The position numbers and the translations under genes are program-made. Below are positions 1 through 7,050 of a stretch of DNA of 9,658 nucleotides, piece after piece. This stretch comes from DASTWM01 sp035765855 (GTDB lineage: Bacteria; Chloroflexota; Chloroflexia; Chloroflexales; Roseiflexaceae). Location: positions 1 through 9,658 of the forward strand of contig DASTWM010000552.1 of assembly GCA_035765855.1 (NCBI GenBank), in the 5' to 3' direction. How positions within the stretch are numbered: position 1 is the stretch's first letter; each line of letters begins with the position of its first letter. Below the pieces are notes generated by a model, which saw only the letters and a program-made list of their open reading frames with translations, was not told where the DNA came from and did not search any database.

Positions 1-400
1 TAATGACGAGAAGCGAATTGGTGATAACGGTGAGGTTGGATCGGGTGCGAAGCTGGCGGGCTACTTCAAAGGTTGTCGTTCCACTGCTCAGGAAAACCGT
101 ATCGCCGTCGCCGACGAGATCGGCTGCCGCCCGCGCGATGCGCTGCTTTTCGGCGGCCTGCTCATCGGCGCGCTGCAATGCTGGCAGCTCCGGCGGCGCA
201 CGGTGCAGGGCCAGCGCCCCGCCATGGACGCGCTGCACCACGCCCTGATCGGCCAGCGCCTCCAGGTCGCGCCGCGCCGTCGCTTCACTGATGGCGAACT
301 GCTCGCACACATCGGCGACGGTCACGCGCTGCCGCTCCTCAATGAAGCGCAACACCTGCTGCTGGCGCTCGATATTCGAGAACACCTGGCGAGTCGTCAT
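1..400 (-). CDS. DeoR-family transcriptional repressor, N-terminal part (3' end outside window)
   Basis: The minus-strand frame opens with ATG at 400-398 and stays open for 133 codons to the left edge, so the protein is incomplete. Residues about 8-64 form the DeoR-type winged helix-turn-helix: an ERQQQVLRFIEE first helix, then VTVADVCEQFAISEATARRDLEAL, then the hallmark GVVQRVHGGA at about 53-62. Residues 84-116 begin the DeoRC sensor domain, with EKQRIARAAADLV followed by GDTVFLSSGTTT; the SSGTTT loop (105-110) belongs to the sugar-phosphate binding site in this family. Members bind operators as repressors and are released by phosphorylated sugars or related metabolites. The effector cannot be read here because most of the sensor domain is missing. 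An in-frame stop lies 16-18 nt upstream of the ATG, so this is the only sensible ATG start. No Shine-Dalgarno sequence is visible. The gene is divergent from the MBL-fold gene; the genes it regulates are probably further left. Confidence 0.93.
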   Translation of the reverse strand, partial: MTTRQVFSNIERQQQVLRFIEERQRVTVADVCEQFAISEATARRDLEALADQGVVQRVHGGALALHRAPPELPALQRADEQAAEKQRIARAAADLVGDGDTVFLSSGTTTFEVARQLRTRSNLTVITNSLLVI

Positions 401-412
401 AGATGTCAGAAA

Positions 413-460
413 CAATCATCAAGTAGTCACGTTCAATCAGAGTATAAAGCCCAATCATCA
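413..460 (-). promoter_or_regulatory. Candidate DeoR autoregulatory operator (TGATGATTG-type direct repeats)
   Basis: Read on the minus strand, TGATGATTG occurs exactly at 460-452, inside the promoter spacer, and again at 421-413 in the leader. A shorter copy, TGATTG, sits at 439-434, at the expected transcription start. The exact copies are 39 bp apart with the partial copy between them. All lie where a bound protein would block RNA polymerase. Direct-repeat operators are known for DeoR-family repressors; assigning these repeats to this protein is an inference. Confidence 0.5.
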
Positions 461-469
461 CAATGTCAA
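441..469 (-). promoter_or_regulatory. Near-consensus sigma-70-type promoter of the DeoR-family gene
   Basis: On the minus strand the sequence reads TTGACA (469-464), a 17-bp spacer, then TATACT (446-441). The -35 box is perfect, the -10 box matches 5 of 6 positions and the spacing is ideal. Transcription would begin near 434 and give a leader of about 34 nt before the ATG at 400. So strong a core promoter in front of a repressor gene suggests that repression, not weak initiation, sets its output. Confidence 0.8.
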
Positions 470-587
470 CATCGGTGTGAGGGAGAATGAATGTTCAGGA
501 GATTGTTAGCACGCCCATGCAGGCAGCCGCCCGTCATTGGTCATTCACATGATAATGATCGATATACCTTCTAAATCATATAAGCTA

Positions 588-596
588 TGGTATAGT
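588..596 (+). promoter_or_regulatory. Candidate extended -10 promoter of the MBL-fold gene
   Basis: TGGTATAGT at 588-596 is an extended -10 element: a TGn motif directly before TATAGT, which matches TATAAT at 5 of 6 positions. The -35 region is poor (TTCTAA at 569-574, 16-bp spacing), as is usual for extended -10 promoters. Initiation near 603 would leave about 38 nt before the ATG at 641. The surrounding 545-600 is AT-rich, unlike the flanking genes. Confidence 0.5.
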
Positions 597-631
597 ACGC
601 ACTAGCAAAATCTCCCTTTATCCACATGCAC

Positions 632-636
632 GAGGG
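632..636 (+). promoter_or_regulatory. Ribosome binding site deciding the start of the MBL-fold gene
   Basis: GAGGG at 632-636 lies 4 nt before the ATG at 641. An in-frame ATG at 626 has only pyrimidine-rich sequence before it. The 641 start is therefore preferred, which removes five residues from the longest frame. Confidence 0.6.
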
Positions 637-640
637 TATC

Positions 641-1582
641 ATGACAGCTCCCACCACGCCAACTCTGCCTGACGACATCAAGCTGATTGACGACATGCAT
701 CTCGGCCAGCGGCATGTGATCGGCTCCTACCTGCTGCTAGGCGACGAGCCTGCGCTGGTCGATCCCGGCCCGACGACCGTGCTCCCGACGCTTGAGGCCG
801 GATTAGCCGAACACGGCATGAGCTTCAGCGATATTCGCGCGCTGCTGCTGACCCACATTCATCTCGATCATGCCGGAGCAACGGGAACGCTTGTATCGCG
901 CTACCCGCACCTCCATGTGTACGTTCACGAGCGCGGCGCGCCGCATATGATCGCGCCGGAGCGGCTGCTGCGCAGCGCAGAACGGCTGTACGGCGACGAC
1001 ATGGGGCGGCTGTGGGGCGAATTTCTGGCCGTGCCGGAGCAGAACATCACCACGCTGGCCGGCGGCGAAACGCTGCGGCTCGGCAGGCGCACGATTCAGG
1101 TACACTACGCGCCCGGCCACGCCTCGCACCATGTGATGTATTTCGATGAAGGAACCGGCGCGGTGTTCGTCGGCGATACGGCGGGCGCGCGCATGCCCGG
1201 TTTCTCGTATGCGCGCCCGGCCACGCCGCCGCCCGACATCGATCTTGAGTCATGGCGGCGCAGCCTGGACACCATGCGCGATCTCGATCCCAGCCTGCTG
1301 CTACTGACTCATTTTGGCCCGGTAGCCAATCCGCAGGCGCACATCGAAGCGTATTGGGAGCGGCTGCAACGCTGGGCTGAATTAGTGCACGGCTGGACAG
1401 ATCAAGGGCTGGACGAGCAGACGCAGATCGGGCGACTGCGGGCAGTGGCCGCGCAGGAATTGGGGCAGATTCCGCCGATTGACGAAACAAGCTACCAGCG
1501 CGCCACGCCGATTGAGCAGAGCTGGCAGGGACTCGCCCGCTACTGGCGCAAGCGCGCCGAGCGTGAAGCGAATGCCTCATGA
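641..1582 (+). CDS. Metallo-beta-lactamase-fold metal-dependent hydrolase
   Basis: The 313-residue product has the full metal-ligand set of a dinuclear MBL-fold hydrolase of the glyoxalase II / RNase Z superfamily. THIHLDHAG gives His72, His74, Asp76 and His77; APGHASHH gives His160; GDTAGA gives Asp179; THFGP gives His224. The N-terminus (IGSYLLLGDEPALVDPGP) is the typical opening strand pair leading to the conserved VDPG turn. With no signal peptide or membrane segment, it should be cytoplasmic. The substrate cannot be told from sequence: the superfamily includes thioester, lactone, phosphodiester and sulphur-compound hydrolases. The C-terminal 80 or so residues after His224 are helical and could shape the active-site lid. 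It stands alone on the plus strand, divergent from the DeoR gene across a 240-bp gap and 214 bp before the secreted glycosidase-like gene. The start is set by a GAGGG box. Confidence 0.9.
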   Translation: MTAPTTPTLPDDIKLIDDMHLGQRHVIGSYLLLGDEPALVDPGPTTVLPTLEAGLAEHGMSFSDIRALLLTHIHLDHAGATGTLVSRYPHLHVYVHERGAPHMIAPERLLRSAERLYGDDMGRLWGEFLAVPEQNITTLAGGETLRLGRRTIQVHYAPGHASHHVMYFDEGTGAVFVGDTAGARMPGFSYARPATPPPDIDLESWRRSLDTMRDLDPSLLLLTHFGPVANPQAHIEAYWERLQRWAELVHGWTDQGLDEQTQIGRLRAVAAQELGQIPPIDETSYQRATPIEQSWQGLARYWRKRAEREANAS

Positions 1583-1796
1583 CACCAATGTTGTCACGAT
1601 GTATCTTACCCGGGCATCCTGATGACTATCGAGGTACGCTGTCGGTTTGAACCAATGGCCTATCTAAACCCAGTTATTTTGTAAATCTTCATGAGTGCAG
1701 GTGACAGTTGTGGCGATAGCAGTCGCCGCTCCCTTCTGGCGTTCAGGCGCTCAATATCCTACATCGCTGATTTTCTTCTGGAACACTGTAGCGATC

Positions 1797-4295
1797 ATGC
1801 ACAACTCAAAACTCAGAACTTCCAACTCAAAATCTTACCTTCTGCTCTGTGTCCTTGGTGTCTTTGTGGTATGTTCACCTTTTTCCGTTCGCACGGCCTA
1901 CGCGCAAGCTGGCTGCTTCACCCAGACCGGGCAGTGCATCAGCGACCGCTTCCGGGCCTATTGGGAAACGCATGGCGGTTTATCCATGTTCGGCTTGCCG
2001 ATCAGCGGTGAATTGTGGGAGGACGGGCGGCTGGTGCAATATTTCGAGCGCAACCGCTTCGAGTTTCACCCCGAGAACGCGCCGCCCTACGACGTGCTGA
2101 TCGGGCGCTTTGGCGCGGAACGGCTCGCGGCGTCGGGCCGCAACCAGTGGACCATGCCGCATGGCGCTGCCCAGAATGGCTGCCTGTTCTTCAATGAAAC
2201 CAGGCACAGCCTGTGCGGCGCGTTTCGGGCGTACTGGGAGCAGCGCGGCGGTCTGGCGATCTTTGGTTTTCCGATTACTGAGCCTTTTTCTGAAATGAAT
2301 GAAGCGGATGGCAAGGTCTATACCGTGCAATATTTCGAGCGCAACCGCTTCGAGTTCCACCCCGAGAATCCCGCGCCGTACAATGTGCTGCTCGGACTGC
2401 TCGGCGCATGGCGCGCCAACTGGCTGCTGAGCAACACCGACCGCCAGCCGCACCCGACGCGCGCTGCGATCAGCGGCCCGGAAGGCACGCAGGGGCCGCT
2501 GGCCGACGTGACGCTTCAGATCAGCGCGCCGGGCTACAGCGGCCCGGCAGAACTGCGCGTATTCGACGGCAGCGGTTGGCTGGAGTCGAGCCGCCCGCTC
2601 ACGATCCGCGACGGCGCGGCGGCGGCCACGTTCACCAGCGGCGGCGCGCTCGGAACGCACTCGGCGGTGCTGGTGATCGGCGGCAAGCTGGCCGGCGCGA
2701 CCAGCCAGGCCTACACGCTCGACGCACAGACCAGCATCACCACCGGGCAGCCCAGCTACGACGAGCTTGTGCCGCTGGCGCATCAATGGCTATCGCATGA
2801 CATTTCTGAATACACGATTTCCGGCCTCGATGTGCGCGGCTACCGCTCACCCGACAGCGACCTGCTCTGGCTGCGCGATCATGTCTATCAAGCGCTCGGT
2901 TATCGCTATTTTGAGCCGGACATGACCAGCCTGCTCGATTATTTTCGCCATGCGCAGCACATCGACGGCTCGTTCGACGATTATGTCGCCAACCCACCGT
3001 GGGGCTTGATCAAGGGCCGCACCGAAGTCGAGGCCGACCTTGAGTACCTGTTCGTGCAGGGCGTGTATCAGGCATGGCAGGCGACCGGCGACGACGGCTG
3101 GCTCCAGAGCAACCAGGATGCCATGCAGCGCGGCCTGAACTACACCATGACCAGCCCAATCCGCTGGGAACCGTCGCTGGGGCTGGTGAAGCGCCCGTAC
3201 ACAATCGACACATGGGATTTTGAGTACGGCGGGCCGACGACCGACCCGAACGGCAATCCGTCGCCGCGCCACTGGATCGACAGCAAGACTAAATGGAGCA
3301 TCATGCACGGCGACAACACCGGGCTGGCGTATGCGATGACGCTCATGGCGAAGATTGCCGAGCAGCGCGGCGACTGGAACGTGGCCAACGACTGGCGCAA
3401 CCGAGCCACCGCCCTCATGAATCGCCTGAATGCCGTCAGTTGGAATGGCAATTTCTTTGCGCATCAGGTGAACCTGACGCCAGTGCCGATTCCCGGACTC
3501 GACGCTGCCCGCCAGCTTTCGCTCTCGAACGCCTATGCGCTGAACCGCGACGTGCTTTCCGACGGACAGGCCGTCGCAATCTTGAACGAGTATCAGCGGC
3601 GCATGCAGCAGCACAACGCCTTCGCCGAGTGGTACAGCATCGATCCGCCCTTTCCGGCGGGCAGCTTCGGCACGCCGCCCGGCTGGGGCAACCAGCCCGG
3701 CGAATACGTCAACGGCGGGATCATGCCGCTGGTCGGTGGCGAACTGGCGCGCGGCGCGTTCCGCTACGGCCAGGAAAACTATGGCTTCAGCATCTTGAAT
3801 CGCTATCATTTTCTGGTGCAATCGCAGGGCGGCAGCTATCTATGGTACTACCCGGCTGGCAATCCGGGAAAATCCAGCGACAATACGCTCAACACCGACG
3901 GCTGGGGCAGTTCGGCCATGCTGGTGGCGCTGATCGAGGGCGCGGCGGGCGTGGTGGACAACGGTGCGCTGTACAAAGATGTGACGCTGTCGCCGCGCTG
4001 GGCCGCTGATAGCTCGGTGAGCACCGCGACGGTTGTGGTGCGCTATCCGGCGTCCTACGGTTATGTCGCGTATCGCTGGGAGCGGCAGAGCGACGGCATC
4101 GCGCTGCGCGTGACGGGATCAGCCGAGCGCGGCACCGTGCGGGTGCTTTTGCCAGAAGCAGTGACGGGCAACGTCGCCGCGAGCATCAATGGCATGCCAG
4201 TAGCAGCGCAGGTTGCCACCGTCGGCACGAGTCGCTACGTCGAGCTGCCGCTGCCGCGCACGACTGACGCCGTACAGGTGACGTGGGGGAAGTGA
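1797..4295 (+). CDS. Secreted LGFP-repeat protein with C-terminal six-hairpin glycosidase-like domain
   Basis: The 832-residue product starts at ATG 1797. This start puts a classic signal peptide first: basic n-region, hydrophobic core LLLCVLGVFVVC (15-26), and likely type I cleavage after AYAQA (34-38). Two LGFP-like repeats follow, with FRAYWE at 52 and 143, FGLP/FGFP at 65 and 156, and a nearly identical VQYFERNRFEFHPEN at 80 and 177. Residues about 236-312 look like an Ig-type beta domain. From about 317 to 728 the sequence is helical with Trp- and Gly-rich loops, as in (alpha/alpha)6 six-hairpin glycosidases. HGDN (504-507, Asp506) and GEYVNGG (635-641, Glu636) are plausible catalytic acid and base. 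LSPRW then leads into a C-terminal beta domain. I infer an extracellular carbohydrate-active enzyme held at the envelope by the LGFP-like repeats. GH family and substrate are unassigned. A longer GTG start at 1695 would bury the signal peptide and is rejected. Confidence 0.78.
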   Translation: MHNSKLRTSNSKSYLLLCVLGVFVVCSPFSVRTAYAQAGCFTQTGQCISDRFRAYWETHGGLSMFGLPISGELWEDGRLVQYFERNRFEFHPENAPPYDVLIGRFGAERLAASGRNQWTMPHGAAQNGCLFFNETRHSLCGAFRAYWEQRGGLAIFGFPITEPFSEMNEADGKVYTVQYFERNRFEFHPENPAPYNVLLGLLGAWRANWLLSNTDRQPHPTRAAISGPEGTQGPLADVTLQISAPGYSGPAELRVFDGSGWLESSRPLTIRDGAAAATFTSGGALGTHSAVLVIGGKLAGATSQAYTLDAQTSITTGQPSYDELVPLAHQWLSHDISEYTISGLDVRGYRSPDSDLLWLRDHVYQALGYRYFEPDMTSLLDYFRHAQHIDGSFDDYVANPPWGLIKGRTEVEADLEYLFVQGVYQAWQATGDDGWLQSNQDAMQRGLNYTMTSPIRWEPSLGLVKRPYTIDTWDFEYGGPTTDPNGNPSPRHWIDSKTKWSIMHGDNTGLAYAMTLMAKIAEQRGDWNVANDWRNRATALMNRLNAVSWNGNFFAHQVNLTPVPIPGLDAARQLSLSNAYALNRDVLSDGQAVAILNEYQRRMQQHNAFAEWYSIDPPFPAGSFGTPPGWGNQPGEYVNGGIMPLVGGELARGAFRYGQENYGFSILNRYHFLVQSQGGSYLWYYPAGNPGKSSDNTLNTDGWGSSAMLVALIEGAAGVVDNGALYKDVTLSPRWAADSSVSTATVVVRYPASYGYVAYRWERQSDGIALRVTGSAERGTVRVLLPEAVTGNVAASINGMPVAAQVATVGTSRYVELPLPRTTDAVQVTWGK
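1803..1837 (+). repeat. Degenerate heptanucleotide tandem repeat (AACTCAA unit) inside a signal-peptide coding region
   Basis: Five consecutive 7-mers read aactcaa, aactcag, aacttcc, aactcaa, aatctta. Two are identical and two differ from the unit at one or three positions; the last is the most diverged. Since 21 nt equals 7 codons, the array yields an imperfect peptide repeat (NSKLRTS, then NSKS) in the basic n-region of the signal peptide. The array is AT-rich compared with the gene body. Confidence 0.6.
2034..2077 (+). repeat. 44-bp near-identical internal repeat, copy 1
   Basis: This 44-bp stretch of the first LGFP-like module recurs at 2325-2368 with a single mismatch (t at 2065, c at 2356). 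The copies are 291 bp (97 codons) apart. The difference is synonymous, so both encode VQYFERNRFEFHPEN. The rest of the two modules is clearly diverged. Confidence 0.9.
2325..2368 (+). repeat. 44-bp near-identical internal repeat, copy 2
   Basis: Second copy of the segment at 2034-2077, within the second LGFP-like module and in the same reading frame. The two modules differ in length because of an insert before this segment (EMNEADGKVYT in copy 2), so the identity is local and not module-wide. Confidence 0.9.
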
Positions 4296-4352
4296 AGTAT
4301 TTCATGGACGCACAATGACCTGCTTTCTCCTCACGATTGAAGAAATGCACTC

Positions 4353-6857
4353 CTACGCCAGTGCAATGGCAAGTGCCTGTTCAAGCGCTATTTGCTCTGG
4401 CAGATGGGCTAGCGAGTCCTGGAAAGCGTCCAGGCGCGCATGGACAGCCGTGATGATCTGAGTGTAGGCATGAAACTCAGTGTTATGTAAAATCATGCCC
4501 GTTCCTTGAAGCAACGACTCCGCTACCTGTATAAGTATTGCCGCGTGCATTGGTTGCGGATCAAGGTGCAACCATGCGAGCAATACCAGGCACAAACTCA
4601 TACCCGGCTTGTTCTTCAGCATGTGATACAACTTCAGCCCATATGTTGCGTGCTGGCGCATGGCAAAGGTATTGCGCTGAATCAGCGCGATCTCAGCGAG
4701 CACGCGATGTGCCATGGCACACCCAAGGTTATTTCCCAGTCGTCCGAACAAGGCAAGGCTTTGTTCAAGCACGGCATCCGCATCGTCATAATGCTGCATC
4801 TCGCTGAATATCATACCGCGCCGAAGCTGCGCCCACGCTATGCCCTGCCGATAGTCGTGCTGCTGAAAACACACCAGCGCTTCGTCCGCATGGAGCAATG
4901 CGCGATCATGGTGCTGGAGCACCCGGGCGAGGCGGGCCATATTAAGCAGCAGCCACGCGCGCTCAACCGCATCATCGGATCGGCTCAGTGCATCGTAGCT
5001 CGTTTCAAAATGCTGCTGAGCTTCTTCGTAATCTCCAGCATCCACCGCAATACGACCGAGATTAGCGTGCATTACGCCCGCGCGATCATAGCGATTGCTG
5101 CGCTCGAACAGCGTCAGGCTTTCTGCAAACAATGTGCGCGCGCGGAGCTTTTCACCTGCATCTGTAGCAACCAGGCCAAGCTGAAATGTCGCCTCGGCAT
5201 ACTGTTCTTCATCCTCCAGCAATGCCCACAAGGCCCGACTCGCCTGATAGCGTTCGTGCGCCGCGTGCGTATCACCTCTCACCCGCGCCAACGCACCGGC
5301 ATACATGAGCGCCTGAGCTTGTACGTGGCAGGTATTGTGCGGCGAGTTGGCCAGCGCAACACGCAAGGTATCGTTGCCTTCGTCAACATAGTCACGCGCG
5401 ATCCAGAACGGGCCAAGCGCCACCGACAGCCGCAACAACAACTCATACGATTGGCTCTGATCCAGCCATACACAAGCAGCACGCACGTTGGCATGCTCGC
5501 GCTCCATGGTCGCAAGCCACTGCCCATGATCATTGTGATCGGCGGTCATATTCTGCTCCGCCAGTTGCAGAAAATATGCAGCATGGCGCTGCCGGGCAGT
5601 TGTATCATCTGCAAGATGACGGAGCGCAAACTCGCGCACTAAATCATGGAACTGATACCGCCCTTGCGCGGCATCCCATTCAATCAAATGATGATGCCGC
5701 AACTGACCGAGCCGCGCTGTGGCGTCACCATGAGCGACCTGCATGACGGCTTGCGCTGCACGCAGATCGAAACTGGCCGGGAAAACGCCAAGGTATGCCA
5801 TGGCTTGCTGTGCCGCCGCCGGGAGCGCATGGTAGCTCAAGGCCAGCGATGCCTCGATGCTCGCCTGGGGATCATCGGTTGCTTCGGGAACGCATAGATG
5901 CGGCAGGCGCGCCGCCCGCAGCTGAGTCAGATAATATTCGATTGCATAGCTATCGTCGCTGGCAAGCAGCCCGGCCCCCACGCGCAGCGCCAGCGGCAGG
6001 TAACAACACAGCGCGGCCAGGCGTGGCGCGGCGGCACCGATGCGCGGGCAGATTGAATGGAGCAGCGCTACAGCAGCACCTTCCGGCAGCATGTCAAGAT
6101 CAAAGCTGCGGATACCCTCCAGCGTGAAGCGCTGCCGCGAGGTGATAATTACTCCGCTGCCGGGTGGCGGCAGGAGCGCGCGTACCTGGGCAGCATCGGC
6201 GGCGTCATCGGCCAGTACCAGCACGCGCTTGCCATGCAGATACGAGCAATAGCGCGCCTGAAGTTCGTGAAGATCCTCGGATAGCTGGGCCTGCGGATCA
6301 AACGAGCGGATCACATGCTGAAGCGCCTGGGTGGGCCACATGGGCGTATTGCCCGTCCCGCGAAGCGCCAGCACAATTTGCGCATCGGGAAAATGGGCGG
6401 CAAGCCGCTGCGCCACCACATAGGCAAGCTCGGTTTTGCCGACGCCACCCATGCCATGCACGCCGCAGATGGCCGTAGTCATGCTGCCAGCCGCCTCGGC
6501 CAATAATGCGACAATCTGCTCAATCTCATGTTCACGTCCGACAAAATCGTGCGTGGGCGCGCGGAGCTGGTGCAGCGCTGGCGATACCCTGGCGACTGGA
6601 GGCGCGGGCAGGCGGATGGCGTAGCCACGCGCGACGAACTGTGCAATGCGCTGATCATCGGGCATAGAGATGAGATCGCAGAGGCGTTGGAGCGTGGAAG
6701 GCGGGATGGCGTTGGTGCCATTGAGCCATTTGTGGAGGGTACTGCGGTCATAGCCGAGCATTCTGGCAAGCCAGGTAATTGATCGTCCGCTCGCCTGTAC
6801 TGCCCTGGCAAGCTGCGTGTGGGCATCGTCGTCAACGATGGTGCGGCGTTTTGGCAT
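4353..6857 (-). CDS. STAND-family HTH / NB-ARC NTPase / TPR protein, probable signal-responsive regulator
   Basis: The 834-residue product starts at ATG 6857-6855, behind an AGGTGA box. Residues about 14-66 form an XRE-like helix-turn-helix (SITWLARMLGYDRSTLHKWLNG). DFVGRE (104-109) opens an NB-ARC module with P-loop GMGGVGKT (135-142), Walker B VLVLADD (212-218), GSGVIITSRQRF (233-244, sensor-like) and a GLPL-type CYLPLAL (285-291). LSYHALP (340-346) and FHDLVREFA (403-411) belong to the following winged-helix region, as in AfsR/MalT-like STAND proteins. Residues about 510-760 are TPR-like helical pairs, such as NLGRIAVDAGDYEEAQQHFETS. By family analogy, ligand binding at the TPR arm would drive nucleotide exchange and oligomerisation, and so alter DNA binding. 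There is no SARP or separate effector domain. The gene converges with the glycosidase-like gene (57-bp gap) and is divergent from the unknown cluster, its likeliest target. A phage-sensing role is possible but unsupported, because no toxic effector domain is visible. Confidence 0.88.
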   Translation of the reverse strand: MPKRRTIVDDDAHTQLARAVQASGRSITWLARMLGYDRSTLHKWLNGTNAIPPSTLQRLCDLISMPDDQRIAQFVARGYAIRLPAPPVARVSPALHQLRAPTHDFVGREHEIEQIVALLAEAAGSMTTAICGVHGMGGVGKTELAYVVAQRLAAHFPDAQIVLALRGTGNTPMWPTQALQHVIRSFDPQAQLSEDLHELQARYCSYLHGKRVLVLADDAADAAQVRALLPPPGSGVIITSRQRFTLEGIRSFDLDMLPEGAAVALLHSICPRIGAAAPRLAALCCYLPLALRVGAGLLASDDSYAIEYYLTQLRAARLPHLCVPEATDDPQASIEASLALSYHALPAAAQQAMAYLGVFPASFDLRAAQAVMQVAHGDATARLGQLRHHHLIEWDAAQGRYQFHDLVREFALRHLADDTTARQRHAAYFLQLAEQNMTADHNDHGQWLATMEREHANVRAACVWLDQSQSYELLLRLSVALGPFWIARDYVDEGNDTLRVALANSPHNTCHVQAQALMYAGALARVRGDTHAAHERYQASRALWALLEDEEQYAEATFQLGLVATDAGEKLRARTLFAESLTLFERSNRYDRAGVMHANLGRIAVDAGDYEEAQQHFETSYDALSRSDDAVERAWLLLNMARLARVLQHHDRALLHADEALVCFQQHDYRQGIAWAQLRRGMIFSEMQHYDDADAVLEQSLALFGRLGNNLGCAMAHRVLAEIALIQRNTFAMRQHATYGLKLYHMLKNKPGMSLCLVLLAWLHLDPQPMHAAILIQVAESLLQGTGMILHNTEFHAYTQIITAVHARLDAFQDSLAHLPEQIALEQALAIALA

Positions 6858-6862
6858 GGTGT

Positions 6863-6868
6863 TCACCT
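6863..6868 (-). promoter_or_regulatory. Ribosome binding site deciding the start of the STAND gene
   Basis: The minus strand reads AGGTGA (6868-6863) followed by five bases and the ATG at 6857. The alternative in-frame ATG at 6887 has no such box and would add ten residues (MLPFCPQVNT) unlike the usual start of an HTH domain. Confidence 0.7.
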
Positions 6869-6921
6869 GTGGACAAAACGGCAACAAAAGTGTGGACGCA
6901 ACGCGGGTGATAAGCTGCTAC

Positions 6922-6951
6922 ATTCTAACTATCTTCTACACGGACTATGAA
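6922..6951 (-). promoter_or_regulatory. Candidate promoter of the STAND gene
   Basis: On the minus strand, TTCATA (6951-6946, 4 of 6 to TTGACA) lies 18 bp before TAGAAT (6927-6922, 5 of 6 to TATAAT). Initiation near 6915 would leave a leader of about 58 nt. The -35 box falls between and partly on two ACGGACTA copies, which points to regulation at this site. The match is moderate. Confidence 0.4.
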
Positions 6952-6960
6952 TACGGACTA
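6940..6960. promoter_or_regulatory. 8-bp direct repeat ACGGACTA, candidate operator between divergent transcription units
   Basis: ACGGACTA occurs exactly at 6940-6947 and 6953-6960, a 13-bp period, roughly in the middle of the 198-bp gap between the STAND gene and the unknown cluster. It overlaps the candidate leftward -35 box. A weak rightward pair (TTCTAC 6934-6939, TACTAT 6958-6963, 18-bp spacer) also overlaps it. A protein bound here could affect both directions. No third copy was seen in the window. Confidence 0.4.
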
Positions 6961-7044
6961 CTATCTGCGGGTACGATGATACTGCGTTTTCTGCCGGTGT
7001 GCAACTTGCGCGCCAGAGCATGACACAGCACAGCTTCGTTTAGC

Positions 7045-7050
7045 AGGGGG
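7045..7050 (+). promoter_or_regulatory. Ribosome binding site deciding the start of the 85-aa gene
   Basis: AGGGGG at 7045-7050 lies five bases before the ATG at 7056. The alternative GTG at 7050 overlaps this box, so it cannot use it. The ATG start is chosen. Confidence 0.6.

Noticed and set aside
541..558. TCATT...AATGA inverted repeat upstream of the MBL-fold gene
   Set aside because: Five AT-rich pairs with an 8-nt loop are expected by chance in this AT-rich promoter region; there is no second copy to support an operator.
1580..1596. TGACA...TGTCA inverted repeat just after the MBL-fold gene
   Set aside because: It has only five pairs around a 7-nt loop and no T-tract follows, so it is not a credible terminator.
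1695..1796. Upstream GTG start extending the secreted protein by 34 residues
   Set aside because: It would place the signal peptide at residues 35-72, which is unusual for export. It also lacks a convincing ribosome binding site and begins with a second hydrophobic stretch of no clear use.
1980..2786. 268-residue open frame on the minus strand
   Set aside because: It is antisense to the LGFP-like repeats. The repeated peptide in it (two similar EAVALEILH segments) merely reflects the repeated plus-strand DNA.
2847..3821. 324-residue open frame on the minus strand
   Set aside because: It is antisense to the glycosidase-like domain, has no ribosome binding site and no recognisable motif; long antisense frames are common in GC-rich coding DNA.
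3293..4009. 238-residue open frame on the plus strand
   Set aside because: It is an out-of-frame shadow inside the glycosidase-like gene, Arg/Ala-rich and without its own initiation signals.
4296..4352. Possible bidirectional terminator between the convergent genes
   Set aside because: Only a four-pair TGAA/TTCA hairpin is present and no GC-rich stem with T-tract appears on either strand; termination here cannot be assigned from sequence.
4506..5642. 378-residue open frame on the plus strand
   Set aside because: It lies wholly antisense to the STAND gene, whose NB-ARC and TPR motifs are unmistakable. The translation is low in structure, Arg/Gln/His-rich and matches no pattern, as expected from the reverse of a GC-rich gene.
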